Shown: piece by piece, positions 43,253 to 53,349 of the stretch
Layout: each line of letters opens with the position of its first letter
Numbering within the stretch: position 1 is the stretch's first letter
Source of the DNA: Aliiruegeria lutimaris
GTDB lineage: Bacteria; Pseudomonadota; Alphaproteobacteria; Rhodobacterales; Rhodobacteraceae
DNA: 64,000 bases
Assembly (NCBI RefSeq): GCF_900099935.1
Contig: NZ_FNEK01000027.1
Span: forward strand, 1-64,000
Direction: 5' to 3'
Program-made: the position numbers and the translations under genes
Notes under the pieces: model-generated
The model's database searches: none
What the model saw: only the letters and a program-made list of their open reading frames with translations
Told to the model about the DNA's origin: nothing

Positions 43253-44440
43253 TCAGGTTGAGGCGATCGCCTGACCTGCGGCCCAGCCAGACGACCAGGC
43301 CCATTGGAAATTGTAGCCGCCGAGCCAGCCTGTCACGTCGACCGCTTCACCGATGAAATAGAGGCCGGGCAGGGCGTTGGCTTCCATCGTGCGGGAAGAG
43401 AGTGCGGCGGTGTCGATGCCGCCCAGCGTAACCTCGGCCGTTCGGTAGCCCTCGCTGCCGGTCGGGGTCAGTCGCCAATCGGTAAGCTGTGAAACGAGGA
43501 TTTGCAGGGACCTGTCGGACTGGTCGGCAAGATTGCCGACAAGCCCGCTCTCCTCCACCATCTTTCGCGCAAGCCTTGTTGGAAGATACTCCCCCAAGAC
43601 GGTTTGCAGCGCCTTTCGTCCCTCTGTCTGCCGGTGGGATTGCAGAAGAGCGAGGAAATCCTGGTCCGGCAGCAGGTGGACCGACAATGCGTCCCCTTCG
43701 CGCCAAAACGAGGAGATCTGCAGGATCGAGGGGCCGGAGAGGCCGCGATGGGTGAAAAGCAGACCTTCGCGGAAACGCGTGCCGTTGCAGATGATCTCGG
43801 CCTCGACCGACAGGCCGGCCAGTGGCGTCAGCCCTTCCAGTGTGCTTCCGCCGAATGTGAGTGGCACGAGGGCGGGGCGGGTTTCGGTCACGGGCAGACC
43901 GAAGCGCTCCGCGATCCGATAGGCAAGGCCTGTCGCGCCCATCTTGGGGATGGATTTGCCGCCCGTGGCCACGACCAGCGCGCGGGCTTCGACGGTGGTT
44001 ACCCTGCCAGCGCGGGTCAGTTGCACCCGGAAACGCCCGTCGGAATGGGTGATTTCGCCGATCTGTGTCTCCAGCCAGATCTCGGCCCCGGCCTTGGCGG
44101 CTTCGGACAGAAGCATGGCGATGATCTCCTTGGCGGAGCCGTCACAGAACAATTGTCCGAGCGTCTTTTCGTGCCATGCGATCTTGTGGCGCCCGACGAG
44201 ATCCAGAAAATCCCACTGAGTGTAGCGGCTCAGCGCCGATTTGCAGAAATGCGGGTTGGCCGAGAGGTAGTTTTCCGGGCCGGCATGGAGGTTGGTAAAG
44301 TTGCACCTCCCGCCGCCAGAGATACGGATCTTCTCGCCAGCTGCCCTCGCGTGATCCACCACGAGACAGCGCCCGCCAGCATGGGCGGCGCACATGAGCC
44401 CTGCGGCTCCGGCTCCGAGGATCAGGGTGTCTAGCTTCAT
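43253..44440 (-). CDS. HI0933/YhiN-like NAD(P)/FAD flavoprotein, antisense inside the dcw cluster
   Basis: A 395-residue flavoprotein: TLILGAGAAGLMCAAHAGGRC (FAD motif), EKIRISGGGRCNFTNLHAG (family signature), LVVATGGKSIPKMGATGLAY and GLYFIGEAVDVTGWLGGYNFQWAWSSG split across the C-terminus. The start is the ATG at 44440, where family similarity begins. It runs opposite to murD and ftsW, so it interrupts the otherwise co-directional cluster. The role of this family is not established. Confidence 0.88.
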   Translation of the reverse strand: MKLDTLILGAGAAGLMCAAHAGGRCLVVDHARAAGEKIRISGGGRCNFTNLHAGPENYLSANPHFCKSALSRYTQWDFLDLVGRHKIAWHEKTLGQLFCDGSAKEIIAMLLSEAAKAGAEIWLETQIGEITHSDGRFRVQLTRAGRVTTVEARALVVATGGKSIPKMGATGLAYRIAERFGLPVTETRPALVPLTFGGSTLEGLTPLAGLSVEAEIICNGTRFREGLLFTHRGLSGPSILQISSFWREGDALSVHLLPDQDFLALLQSHRQTEGRKALQTVLGEYLPTRLARKMVEESGLVGNLADQSDRSLQILVSQLTDWRLTPTGSEGYRTAEVTLGGIDTAALSSRTMEANALPGLYFIGEAVDVTGWLGGYNFQWAWSSGWAAGQAIAST

Positions 44441-44627
44441 ACCCCGGCACCTGCCGCCCCTCCGCGGCGGGGTCAAGCCCCAACCGGCGCCCGCCGGCTT
44501 TCGGAGGCAGCGCGGCAAGAAATCCGCCGACGGCTTTCATTCTTCTGGAAAAAACGACCGCACGCGGGTAGAGTTCGCGCATAGACCCGGAAAACCGGGC
44601 ATGTAGAGGCAGAGTGGCGGTATACCC

Positions 44628-45794
44628 ATGACGGAGATGGTCTATGGCACCGCGCCCGCGCGCGCGGGCGATCCGGTTCTTCCACGTTGGTGGCGGACAG
44701 TCGACAAGTGGACAATGTCGGCCATCCTGTTGCTGTTCGGCATCGGCTTGTTGCTGGGGCTTGCCGCCTCGCCGCCGCTGGCCGCGCGCAACGGGCTGAG
44801 TTCGTTCCACTACGTGGAGCGGCAGGTGTTCTTTGGCGGGCTGGCCATCATCACCATGCTTCTGACATCCATGATGTCGCCGGCGCTGGTGCGCCGCCTG
44901 GCGGTGTTGGGTTTCATCGCGGCCTTTTTCTCCCTCGTGCTGCTACCCTTCTTCGGGACCGATTTCGGCAAGGGCGCGGTGCGCTGGTATTCCTTCGGCT
45001 TCGCCTCGGTGCAGCCGTCGGAGTTTCTCAAACCCGCCTTCGTGGTTCTGGCCGCCTGGCTCATGGCCGCCAGCCAGGAAGTGGGCGGTCCTCCGGGCAA
45101 GGCGATCTCTTTTGCGCTGGTCTGCGCCATTGTCGGCCTGCTGGCATTACAGCCCGATTTCGGGCAGGCCGCGCTGACAATGTTCGCCTGGGGCGTGATG
45201 TATTTCGTGGCCGGTGCGCCGCTTGTCCTGCTTGTCGGCATTGCCGGTGGGATCGTGGGGTTCGGCTTCACGGCCTATAACGCGTCGGAGCATTTCGCCC
45301 GCCGGATCGACGGCTTTCTGAACCCGGAAATCGACCCGCGCACGCAGCTTGGCTATGCCACCAACGCGATCCAGGAGGGCGGCTTCTTCGGTGTGGGCGT
45401 GGGCGAGGGACAGGTGAAATGGTCCCTGCCGGATGCGCATACCGATTTCATCATCGCCGTGGCGGCCGAGGAATACGGGCTCGTGCTCGTGATGGCCATC
45501 ATCGCTTTGTATGGCGTCGTGGTTCTGCGCTCGCTGTTCCGCTTGATGCGGGAGCGCGACCCGTTCACGCGTCTGGCCGGAACGGGGCTTGCCTGCATGT
45601 TCGGCGTTCAGGCGATGATCAACATGGGCGTCGCCGTGCGCCTGCTGCCCGCCAAGGGCATGACGCTTCCCTTTGTCTCCTATGGGGGCTCCTCGCTGAT
45701 CGCCGGAGGGATTGCCGTCGGCATGCTTCTGGCCTTTACCCGCAACCGTCCGCAGGGCGAAATCGCGGATGTCTTCCAACGCAGGGGGCACTAG
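44628..45794 (+). CDS. ftsW: Septal peptidoglycan glycosyltransferase FtsW
   Basis: A 388-residue SEDS polymerase with about ten helices. ALVRRLAVLGFIAAFFSLVL, GAVRWYSFGFASVQPSEFLKP (the conserved PSE region), LQPDFGQAALTMFAWGVMYF with its catalytic Asp, FSFGDAHTDFI-like SLPDAHTDFIIAVAAEEYG, and TLPFVSYGGSSLIAGGI near 340. Followed without gap by murG. Confidence 0.95.
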   Translation: MTEMVYGTAPARAGDPVLPRWWRTVDKWTMSAILLLFGIGLLLGLAASPPLAARNGLSSFHYVERQVFFGGLAIITMLLTSMMSPALVRRLAVLGFIAAFFSLVLLPFFGTDFGKGAVRWYSFGFASVQPSEFLKPAFVVLAAWLMAASQEVGGPPGKAISFALVCAIVGLLALQPDFGQAALTMFAWGVMYFVAGAPLVLLVGIAGGIVGFGFTAYNASEHFARRIDGFLNPEIDPRTQLGYATNAIQEGGFFGVGVGEGQVKWSLPDAHTDFIIAVAAEEYGLVLVMAIIALYGVVVLRSLFRLMRERDPFTRLAGTGLACMFGVQAMINMGVAVRLLPAKGMTLPFVSYGGSSLIAGGIAVGMLLAFTRNRPQGEIADVFQRRGH

Positions 45795-46907
45795 GTGGCT
45801 CAACCACTGATCATTATCGCGGCTGGCGGCACGGGGGGGCACATGTTCCCCGCGCAGGCGCTGGCCGAAGCGCTGTTGGAGAAGGGATGGCGGGTTCGGC
45901 TATCGACAGATGCGCGCGGTGCGCGTTATGCAGGCGGCTTCCCGGATGCGGTCGAGATTGTCGAGGTCGCCTCGGCGACCTTCGCGCGCGGCGGGCTTCT
46001 CGCCAAGGCGCTGGCGCCGTTCCGCATCCTTGGTGGCGTGATCGGTGCGACTTTCCGCATGTTGCTGGAGCGCCCCGCCGTGGTGGTGGGGTTCGGTGGC
46101 TACCCCGCGATTCCGGCCATGACGGCGGCGTGGATCCTGCGTCTGCCACGGATGCTGCATGAGCAGAACGGCGTTCTGGGCCGGGTGAACAGGATCTTTT
46201 CCAAGCGGGTCAATGCGGTTGCTTGCGGCACCTGGCCGACCGAACTGCCCGCCGGCGTCACGGGTGTTCACACGGGAAATCCTGTGCGCGGAGCGGTCAT
46301 GGAGCGGGCGGGGGCGGGCTATATTCCGCCCGGAGACTACCCAATGGAGCTGCTGGTGATTGGCGGCAGCCAAGGGGCGCGGATTCTTTCGGATGTCGTC
46401 CCGCCCGCCATCGCCGCCCTTCCGATGTCGCACCTGGAGCATCTGCGCGTGTCCCATCAGGCGCGCGATGAGGATCAGGAGCGGGTCGAGACCTATTACC
46501 TGGAACACGCGATCACGGCGGATGTGCAGCCTTTCTTCACCGACGTACCACGCCGCATGAGCGAGGCACAGCTCGTGATCTCGCGTTCGGGCGCGTCTTC
46601 GGTGGCCGATATCTCGGTCATTGGCCGGCCCTCGATCCTGATCCCCTATGCGGTGGCGGCGGGCGATCACCAGACCGCCAATGCGCGAGGTCTTGCCGAT
46701 GCCGAGGCGGCGGTGGTGATTCCGGAATCGCAGCTTGATGTGGAAACGCTTTCAGAGCAGATACGCGCGATACTTGAAAACCCGGATGCGGCCCTGCGGA
46801 TGGCGTTGAACGCTCTCTCCGAAGGGCGTCCCGATGCCACCGAGAGATTGGTCGAGATGGTCGAAGAACTGTCCGGTCAAAAGACGCAGGAGGGCGCGCA
46901 GCCATGA
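45795..46907 (+). CDS. murG: Lipid II synthase (GlcNAc transferase) MurG
   Basis: A 370-residue GT-B enzyme. [21 protein letters not shown] is the N-terminal glycine loop; [19 protein letters not shown] and [18 protein letters not shown] follow; [37 protein letters not shown] and [13 protein letters not shown] form the UDP-GlcNAc site. GTG start directly after the ftsW stop. Four-base overlap with murC. Confidence 0.96.
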   Translation: MAQPLIIIAAGGTGGHMFPAQALAEALLEKGWRVRLSTDARGARYAGGFPDAVEIVEVASATFARGGLLAKALAPFRILGGVIGATFRMLLERPAVVVGFGGYPAIPAMTAAWILRLPRMLHEQNGVLGRVNRIFSKRVNAVACGTWPTELPAGVTGVHTGNPVRGAVMERAGAGYIPPGDYPMELLVIGGSQGARILSDVVPPAIAALPMSHLEHLRVSHQARDEDQERVETYYLEHAITADVQPFFTDVPRRMSEAQLVISRSGASSVADISVIGRPSILIPYAVAAGDHQTANARGLADAEAAVVIPESQLDVETLSEQIRAILENPDAALRMALNALSEGRPDATERLVEMVEELSGQKTQEGAQP

Positions 46908-48322
46908 TGGACGGAAGCAGAATAATGAACGCAGTAACCAAACTTCCCACCGATGTGGGCCCGATCCACTTCGTCGGAATCGGCGGTATCGGCATGTCCG
47001 GCATTGCCGAGGTGCTGTTGACCCATGGCTACACCGTTCAGGGCTCCGACCTGAAATCGTCGAAGATCACGGAGCGGCTGGAGCGGCTCGGGGCGACGGT
47101 CTTCATCGGGCAGAGGGACGACAATCTCGAAAATGCCGAGGTCGTGGTGATTTCCTCCGCGATCAAGCCGGGCAACCCGGAACTGGACGGCGCCCGCGCC
47201 CGCGGCCTGCCGGTGGTGCGTCGGGCCGAGATGCTGGCAGAGCTGATGCGGCTCAAATCCAACATCGCCATCGCCGGCACCCACGGCAAGACGACGACCA
47301 CCACCATGGTCGCCACGCTTCTCGATGCCGGCGGCATTGACCCGACGGTGATCAATGGCGGCATCATCCACGCTTACGGTTCCAACGCGCGCGCGGGGCA
47401 GGGCGAGTGGATGGTGGTTGAGGCCGACGAAAGCGACGGCACGTTCAACCGTCTGCCCGCGACCGTGGCGATCATCACCAATATCGACCCCGAGCACATG
47501 GAGCACTGGGGCTCGATCGAGAACCTGCGCGCGGGCTTCAAGACCTTTGTCGAGAACCTGCCCTTCTATGGCGTCGCGATCTGCTGCACCGACCATCCGG
47601 AGGTGCAGGCGCTGGTCGGCAAGATCACGGATCGCCGGGTCATCACCTATGGTTTCAATGCGCAAGCCGATGTGCGGGCGCTGAACCTGCACTACAAGGC
47701 GGGTATCGCGCATTTCGATGTCGAGCTGAAGAATGACGGCATGATCATCGAGGGCTGCACCCTGCCGATGCCGGGCGACCATAACGTGTCCAACGCGCTC
47801 TCGGCGATTGCCGTTGCGCGTCACCTGGGCATGAAGGCCGATGAAATCCGCGAGGCGCTCGCCAATTTCGGCGGCGTTAACCGTCGCTTCACCAAGGTGG
47901 GCGAAGTAAACGGTGTGACCATCATCGACGATTACGGCCATCACCCGGTCGAGATCGCGGCGGTGCTGAAGGCCGCGCGGCAGGCTTGTGACGGACGCGT
48001 CATCGCCGTGCACCAACCGCACCGGTATTCGCGGCTTCACAGCCTCTTCGATGATTTCTGCGCCTGCTTCAACGAGGCGGACGTGGTTGGTATCGCCGAG
48101 GTCTTTGCTGCCGGCGAAGCGCCCATCGAGGGGGCTGACCGGGATGCGCTCGTGGCCGGGCTAATCCGGCACGGTCACCGCCATGCCCGCGCGCTTCTGT
48201 GCGAAGATGACCTGGAGCGGCTCGTGCGCGAACAGACCCAGCCGGGCGACATGGTGGTCTGCCTAGGCGCCGGTACCATCAGCGCCTGGGCCAATGCCCT
48301 GCCGGAACGCCTGCAGGGGTGA
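46904..48322 (+). CDS. murC: UDP-MurNAc:L-alanine ligase
   Basis: A 472-residue ligase. [19 protein letters not shown] at the N-terminus, [22 protein letters not shown] site [18 protein letters not shown] near residue 125, [18 protein letters not shown] and [23 protein letters not shown] at 46904 has GGAGG upstream; a second start at 46925 ([12 protein letters not shown]) has a weaker site but matches the usual family beginning. Confidence 0.95.
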   Translation: MMDGSRIMNAVTKLPTDVGPIHFVGIGGIGMSGIAEVLLTHGYTVQGSDLKSSKITERLERLGATVFIGQRDDNLENAEVVVISSAIKPGNPELDGARARGLPVVRRAEMLAELMRLKSNIAIAGTHGKTTTTTMVATLLDAGGIDPTVINGGIIHAYGSNARAGQGEWMVVEADESDGTFNRLPATVAIITNIDPEHMEHWGSIENLRAGFKTFVENLPFYGVAICCTDHPEVQALVGKITDRRVITYGFNAQADVRALNLHYKAGIAHFDVELKNDGMIIEGCTLPMPGDHNVSNALSAIAVARHLGMKADEIREALANFGGVNRRFTKVGEVNGVTIIDDYGHHPVEIAAVLKAARQACDGRVIAVHQPHRYSRLHSLFDDFCACFNEADVVGIAEVFAAGEAPIEGADRDALVAGLIRHGHRHARALLCEDDLERLVREQTQPGDMVVCLGAGTISAWANALPERLQG

Positions 48323-48365
48323 GTGAAACCGCCGGTCCGTTCGGCCGGCCCCAAGGGAGGAACGC

Positions 48366-48641
48366 ATGAACGTTCTTGTCCTCGGGTGTATCTGGGTGCT
48401 TCTCGGTGCCGCCACCGCGATGCTTCCCATACGTTACCAGACCCTCCCCGGCCTGGCGCTGCTTCTGAGCGCGCCTTGGCTCATCTGGCAGATCGGCTCC
48501 GAATATGGCTGGCTACCGCTGCTGCTGGCCATCGCGGCCGTGCTGTCGATGTTCCGCAAGCCGCTGCGCTACTTCGCGCTGCGCGCCACCGGCGCGACCC
48601 GTGAAGGCGCAAGACAGCGCATTCTGGGGGACCGGCGGTGA
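48366..48641 (+). CDS. DUF2484-like small membrane protein, first of a tandem pair
   Basis: A 91-residue protein with three hydrophobic helices: MNVLVLGCIWVLLGAATAML, LPGLALLLSAPWLIWQIG and WLPLLLAIAAVLSMFRKPL. It ends basic. It closely resembles the next gene in length, helix pattern and the CIWVL/CLWVV start, so the two are a duplicated pair. Clear GGGAGG before the ATG. Found between murC and murB here; a wall role is suggested only by position. Confidence 0.8.
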   Translation: MNVLVLGCIWVLLGAATAMLPIRYQTLPGLALLLSAPWLIWQIGSEYGWLPLLLAIAAVLSMFRKPLRYFALRATGATREGARQRILGDRR

Positions 48642-48883
48642 GCCTCTCGCTCACGCTCGCCTGCCTGTGGGTTGTTACAGCGGCGGTGATCGCGCTGATC
48701 CCTTCCAGGCGCAGCCACTGGCCGCAAGCCTACGTGCTGATCGCGCTCGGACTGCCGCTGCTGGTTTTCGTGGTCTATGAAAACGGCATCTGGGTGGGGC
48801 TTCTGGTCTTCCTCGCGGGAGCCTCTGTCCTGCGTTGGCCGCTGATCTATCTGTGGCGTTGGGTCAGGCGGATCGTCCAGTAG
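48638..48883 (+). CDS. DUF2484-like small membrane protein, second of a tandem pair
   Basis: An 81-residue protein: MSLSLTLACLWVVTAAVIAL, then QAYVLIALGLPLLVFVVYEN and VGLLVFLAGASVLRWPLIYL. Same three-helix plan as its neighbour. GTG start overlapping the previous stop by four bases, so translation is coupled. murB begins about 130 bases later. Confidence 0.78.
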   Translation: MSLSLTLACLWVVTAAVIALIPSRRSHWPQAYVLIALGLPLLVFVVYENGIWVGLLVFLAGASVLRWPLIYLWRWVRRIVQ

Positions 48884-49012
48884 GCGCATTTTGGATTCAT
48901 CTTTATAGGGCGCATCGTTGGAGCAACGCCCGCCAATCGGCCAATTCCCCTCTCGACTTGACCGCCAGCGCCTGTCTATCAAGGCGCGATCCGATTTGTG
49001 GAGGAATACGAC

Positions 49013-49945
49013 ATGGCCCAGCCCGACCAGATCGAGGTCCGTGGTGCGCTGACCCCGAACCGGCCTCTCGACGGGCTGACATGGCTGCGCGTGGGGGGAC
49101 CGGCGGATTGGCTGTTTCAACCGGCCGATCAGGCGGACCTGTGTCATTTACTGAAAGAGCTCGACCGGGATGTCCCGGTCTTTCCCATGGGTGTCGGTTC
49201 CAACCTGATCGTGCGCGACGGGGGCATCCGTGGCGTAGTGATCCGGCTGGGCCGCGGCTTCAACCAGATCGCCTGCGATGATGGAATCGTGACAGCCGGC
49301 GCGGCGGCACTCGATTCCATGGTGGCCCGGAAGGCGGCCGAGGCGGGGCTGGACCTGACCTTTCTTCGGACCATTCCCGGCGCTATTGGCGGTGCCGTTC
49401 GCATGAATGCCGGCTGTTATGGCTCCTATATGGCCGATCACCTGGTCGAGGCCGAGGCGGTGACCCGCGATGGCGAGATCGTTCGGTTGACGCCGGAGAT
49501 GTTGGATTTTGAATACCGCTCGACCAGCCTGCCCACAGGCTGGGTCATCACCACGGCGCGTTTGCGGGCCGACAAGGGCGCACCGGAAGTGCTGCAGGCC
49601 CGCATGGAGAGCCAGCTTGCAAAGCGCGACGCGACGCAGCCCACCAAGGACCGGTCCGCCGGCTCCACCTTCCGCAACCCGGCCGGGTTCAGCTCGACCG
49701 GACGGGCCGATGACAGCCATGAACTGAAGGCCTGGAAGGTGATCGACGACGCCGGGATGCGCGGCGCCTGGCTGGGCGGCGCGCAGATGTCCGAGAAGCA
49801 CTCGAACTTCCTTTTGAACGCCAATGACGCGACCGCCGCGGAGCTCGAAGGTCTCGGCGAGTTGGTCAGGAAAAAGGTTTACCAAAACAGCGGAATAGAG
49901 CTAGAGTGGGAAATCATGAGGGTCGGTGAACCGGCCCCGGAATGA
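49013..49945 (+). CDS. murB: UDP-N-acetylenolpyruvoylglucosamine reductase
   Basis: A 310-residue FAD enzyme. [19 protein letters not shown] near residue 20, [33 protein letters not shown] (FAD site), and [14 protein letters not shown] with the catalytic Ser near 222; ends in [21 protein letters not shown] (final Glu). GGAGG lies before the ATG. Full length for type I MurB without the C-terminal extension. Confidence 0.95.
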   Translation: MAQPDQIEVRGALTPNRPLDGLTWLRVGGPADWLFQPADQADLCHLLKELDRDVPVFPMGVGSNLIVRDGGIRGVVIRLGRGFNQIACDDGIVTAGAAALDSMVARKAAEAGLDLTFLRTIPGAIGGAVRMNAGCYGSYMADHLVEAEAVTRDGEIVRLTPEMLDFEYRSTSLPTGWVITTARLRADKGAPEVLQARMESQLAKRDATQPTKDRSAGSTFRNPAGFSSTGRADDSHELKAWKVIDDAGMRGAWLGGAQMSEKHSNFLLNANDATAAELEGLGELVRKKVYQNSGIELEWEIMRVGEPAPE

Positions 49946-50043
49946 CACCGGCGGAACCACGCCGGGATGACGGGCAGTGAAACCACGCAAGCAGCGGATT
50001 TCACAATATAAAAATCGGACGCAAGTCCGGAAAAGAGGCGGGC

Positions 50044-50958
50044 ATGTCGAGCAGGACATCCCCAAAGGTGGCGGTTCTCCTTGGAGGGCCATCGGCGGAG
50101 CGTGAGGTTTCGCTTTCGTCTGGGCGCGAATGCGCCGCCGCGCTGCGGGGCGAAGGGTTTGAAGTTGTCGAGCTGGACGCGGGTCCGGACCTTGCGGCGC
50201 GCCTCATCGAGGTTGCGCCCGATGTCGTCTTCAACGCGCTGCATGGTCGTTGGGGTGAGGATGGTTGCGTGCAGGGGATGCTGGAATGGCTGCGCATTCC
50301 CTATACCCATTCGGGTGTTCTGGCCTCGGCGCTGGCGCTGGACAAACAGCGCTCCAAGGAAACCTACAAGGCCGCCGGACTGCCGGTGGTGGAAAGCATT
50401 CTGGCCAATGCCGACGAGGTGCGTGCACGCCACGTGATGGAGCCGCCATATGTGGTGAAGCCCAATAACGAGGGCTCCTCGGTCGGTGTCTATATAGTGC
50501 ACGAGGTGGCGAACGGGCCGCCGAAGCTGGACGAGGGGATGCCCGAGGTGGTCATGGTCGAAACCTTCGCGCCGGGGCGCGAATTGACCACGACCGTGAT
50601 GGGAGACCGGCCGCTGACGGTGACCGACATCCTCACCGACGGTTGGTACGACTACGACGCGAAATACAAGCCGGGCGGGTCGCGTCACGTGGTGCCGGCC
50701 GAGATTCCAACCGAGATCTTCGATGCCTGCATGGACTACGCCCTGCGCGCACATGAGGCGCTCGGCTGTCGCGGCATCTCTCGTACCGATTTCCGTTGGG
50801 ACGAGCCGCGCGGGCTGGACGGGTTGATCCTGCTGGAGACGAACACCCAACCGGGCATGACGCCGACCTCGCTCTCGCCAGAGCAGGCCAGGTCTGTCGG
50901 TATCTCCTTCGGCGCTCTCTGCCGCTGGCTGGTGGAGGATGCCTCGTGCAATCGGTGA
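50044..50958 (+). CDS. ddl: D-alanine:D-alanine ligase
   Basis: A 304-residue ATP-grasp ligase. VAVLLGGPSAEREVSLSSGR at the N-terminus, FNALHGRWGEDGCVQGMLEW, YVVKPNNEGSSVGVYIVHEV with the ATP-grasp Lys, and LILLETNTQPGMTPTSLSPEQ, where the metal-binding Glu and Asn lie. Overlaps ftsQ. Confidence 0.95.
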   Translation: MSSRTSPKVAVLLGGPSAEREVSLSSGRECAAALRGEGFEVVELDAGPDLAARLIEVAPDVVFNALHGRWGEDGCVQGMLEWLRIPYTHSGVLASALALDKQRSKETYKAAGLPVVESILANADEVRARHVMEPPYVVKPNNEGSSVGVYIVHEVANGPPKLDEGMPEVVMVETFAPGRELTTTVMGDRPLTVTDILTDGWYDYDAKYKPGGSRHVVPAEIPTEIFDACMDYALRAHEALGCRGISRTDFRWDEPRGLDGLILLETNTQPGMTPTSLSPEQARSVGISFGALCRWLVEDASCNR

Positions 50959-51824
50959 GCCCTCCACAGCACGACCCGGCACCGTCGCGCTGGTCCTACC
51001 GGATTCACCGCTGGTGGTTGACGCCGTTCTATCGGCGGCTGCTTCGGGTGGGCGTGCCGGCGCTGACTATGGTCGGTGCCGTGGTCTGGTATGTCTCCGA
51101 CGAAGCCCGCGTGACCCAGATCACCGATGCGGTGAGCGAGGCGCGCGAGGCGATCGAGGAGCGGCCGGAATTCATGGTGCGCGTCATGTCGGTCGAAGGC
51201 GCGTCGAACGAGCTTGCCGAGGCGGTACGAAACGAGCTTGCGCTGCGGCTTCCGATGTCGAGCTTCGAGATGGATCTGGACGCGATGCGCCAGACGGTGA
51301 AGAAATTCAACGCGGTCGCGGATGCCAATCTGCGCGTGCGGCCGGGCGGGGTGCTTGCTGTCGAGATCACCGAGCGGCAACCGGCCGTTCTATGGCGGCA
51401 TGCCGATGGCCTGAGCCTTCTGGATGCAGAGGGGAACATGGTGGCGGGGGCCTCGCTCCGCGCCGACTGGCCCGATCTGCCGCTGGTCGCAGGGGAGGGT
51501 GCGGAGCGGGAGATTCCCGAGGCGCTCGCGCTCATCGCGGCCGCCGCCCCGCTCAAGGACCGTTTCCGCGGGCTTGTCCGCATGGGCGAACGTCGCTGGG
51601 ACGCGGTGCTCGATCGCGGTCAGCGTCTCCTGCTTCCTGAAAAGCAACCTGTCGCCGCCCTGGAACGCCTGATCGCGCTCGACAAGGGGCGGGACATGCT
51701 GCAGCGCGACATTACCATCGTCGATTTCCGTAATCCGCGCCGTCCGACGGTGCGGCTCAACACCAACGCGGTCCATGAACTGCGAAATATAAGAGACACC
51801 GAGTCCGGAGGCCAACCAGAATGA
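50946..51824 (+). CDS. ftsQ: Cell division protein FtsQ
   Basis: A 292-residue bitopic divisome protein: cytoplasmic start MQSVSPPQHDPAPSRWSYRI, one helix (about residues 38-55), then a POTRA-like domain (VRVMSVEGASNELAEAVRNE), the FtsQ repeat-like beta domain and TIVDFRNPRRPTVRLNTNAV. GTG start with GGAGG seven bases upstream, inside the end of ddl (13-base overlap). Confidence 0.88.
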   Translation: MQSVSPPQHDPAPSRWSYRIHRWWLTPFYRRLLRVGVPALTMVGAVVWYVSDEARVTQITDAVSEAREAIEERPEFMVRVMSVEGASNELAEAVRNELALRLPMSSFEMDLDAMRQTVKKFNAVADANLRVRPGGVLAVEITERQPAVLWRHADGLSLLDAEGNMVAGASLRADWPDLPLVAGEGAEREIPEALALIAAAAPLKDRFRGLVRMGERRWDAVLDRGQRLLLPEKQPVAALERLIALDKGRDMLQRDITIVDFRNPRRPTVRLNTNAVHELRNIRDTESGGQPE

Positions 51825-53155
51825 CCGAGCTGTACCAGACCCAACGCACCATGCGCCGCATGCGCAAACAGGCGATGGATCGCGGCGTTATCGCGATCCT
51901 TGACGTTGGCACGTCCAAGATAGGCTGCCTCGTGCTGCGCTTCGACGGCTCGGACAAGTTCCTGGGCAGCGACAGCGTGGGCTCGCTGGCGGGCCAGTCG
52001 AGTTTCCGGGTGATCGGGGCGGCGACGACGCGCTCGCGCGGCGTGACCTTTGGCGAGATCGACGCCATGCAGGAAACCGAACGGGCGATCCGTACCGCGG
52101 TGCAGGCGGCGCAGAAAATGGCCAATGTGCGGGTGGACCATGTCATCGCCTGTTTCGCCGGCGCGCGTCCGCGCAGCTACGGGCTCGACGGGCGGATCGA
52201 CCTGGCCGACAGCATCGTGACCGAGAATGACGTGGCCCGCGTGCTGGCCGTCTGCGACGTGCCCGATTACGGGCGCGAGCGCGAGATGCTGCACGCACAG
52301 CCGGTGAATTTCGCAATCGACCATCGCTCGGGCCTGAACGATCCGCGCGGCCAGATGGGCAACTCGCTGGCCGTCGACATGCATCTGCTGACCGTTGACA
52401 CCTCGGCTGTGCAGAACCTGCTCTACTGTATCAAGCGTTGCGATCTTGAACTCGCGGGGCTGGCCTCCTCGGCCTATGTGTCGGGCATTTCGGCGTTGGT
52501 GGAGGACGAGCAGGAGCTTGGCGCGGCCTGTGTCGACCTTGGCGGCGGCGCGACGGGGATTTCGGTCTTCATCAAGAAGCACATGATCTTTGCCGACAGT
52601 GTCCGCATTGGCGGCGACCACATCACGCAGGACATTTCCAAGGGGCTGAAAGTGCCGCTGAACGTGGCCGAGCGCATCAAGACCTTCTACGGCGGCGTGA
52701 TGGCGACCGGCATGGATGATCGCGAGATGATCGAGATCGGCGGCGATACCGGCGATTGGGAGCTTGACCGGCGCACCGTGAGCCGGGCCGAACTGATCGG
52801 TATCATGCGCCCGCGCGTCGAAGAGATCCTCGAAGAAGTACGGTTGCGGCTGGACGCGGCCGGGTTCGACCACCTTCCTGCACAGCAGATCGTACTGACC
52901 GGCGGTGGCAGCCAGATTCCAGGGCTCGACGGGCTTGCCACGCGCATTCTCGGCCAGCAGGTTCGCCTGGGCCGTCCGTTGCGGGTGCAGGGTTTGCCTC
53001 AGGCCGCAACCGGGCCGGCGTTTTCCTCGGCCGTGGGGCTATGTCTTTTTGCCGCCCATCCGCAGGATGAGTGGTGGGATTTCGACGTGCCCGCAGACCG
53101 CTACCCGGCCCGCTCGCTCAAGCGTGCTGTGAAGTGGTTCCGGGACAACTGGTAG
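51821..53155 (+). CDS. ftsA: Cell division protein FtsA
   Basis: A 444-residue actin-like ATPase that tethers FtsZ to the membrane. ATP motifs: VIAILDVGTSKIGCLVLRF, AACVDLGGGATGISVFIKK and QQIVLTGGGSQIPGLDGLATR. The last 15 residues SLKRAVKWFRDNW form an amphipathic membrane-targeting helix. Overlaps ftsQ by four bases. ftsZ follows after an unusually long gap holding an antisense small gene. Confidence 0.95.
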   Translation: MTELYQTQRTMRRMRKQAMDRGVIAILDVGTSKIGCLVLRFDGSDKFLGSDSVGSLAGQSSFRVIGAATTRSRGVTFGEIDAMQETERAIRTAVQAAQKMANVRVDHVIACFAGARPRSYGLDGRIDLADSIVTENDVARVLAVCDVPDYGREREMLHAQPVNFAIDHRSGLNDPRGQMGNSLAVDMHLLTVDTSAVQNLLYCIKRCDLELAGLASSAYVSGISALVEDEQELGAACVDLGGGATGISVFIKKHMIFADSVRIGGDHITQDISKGLKVPLNVAERIKTFYGGVMATGMDDREMIEIGGDTGDWELDRRTVSRAELIGIMRPRVEEILEEVRLRLDAAGFDHLPAQQIVLTGGGSQIPGLDGLATRILGQQVRLGRPLRVQGLPQAATGPAFSSAVGLCLFAAHPQDEWWDFDVPADRYPARSLKRAVKWFRDNW

Positions 53156-53199
53156 GATCGGTTCGCGCGCGCCCCGGAACAAGGGAGTTTTCGGCAGGG

Positions 53200-53349
53200 C
53201 TAAACAGCCTTCTGTGCCTCCTCCGAGCGGCGTTTCCGAAGGGTTCGCGCAAGTACCAGGTACAAAAGGCATGCCCCCGTGATGAAGGCCGCGGCGGTGT
53301 TCAGCAGGCTCTGATTTTGATTCACAAAATCGACGATGGTCTCGATCAT
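53200..53349 (-). CDS. Tiny single-pass membrane protein between ftsA and ftsZ
   Basis: A 49-residue protein: MIETIVDFVNQNQSLLNTAA, then a hydrophobic helix FITGACLLYLVLA and a basic-charged tail RTLRKRRSEEAQKAV. Start codon at 53347-53349 with GGAG nine bases upstream; stop TAG at 53200. It is on the minus strand, convergent with ftsA. The plan (one helix, Arg/Lys-rich cytosolic tail) is that of many regulatory miniproteins; function unknown. Codon use looks like real coding, but the size makes it less certain. Confidence 0.6.
   Translation of the reverse strand: MIETIVDFVNQNQSLLNTAAAFITGACLLYLVLARTLRKRRSEEAQKAV

Noticed and set aside
43238-43258. TGAGGCG-GAG-CGCCTCA hairpin as terminator of murD
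   Set aside because: No T-run on either strand, and it overlaps the end of the antisense flavoprotein gene.
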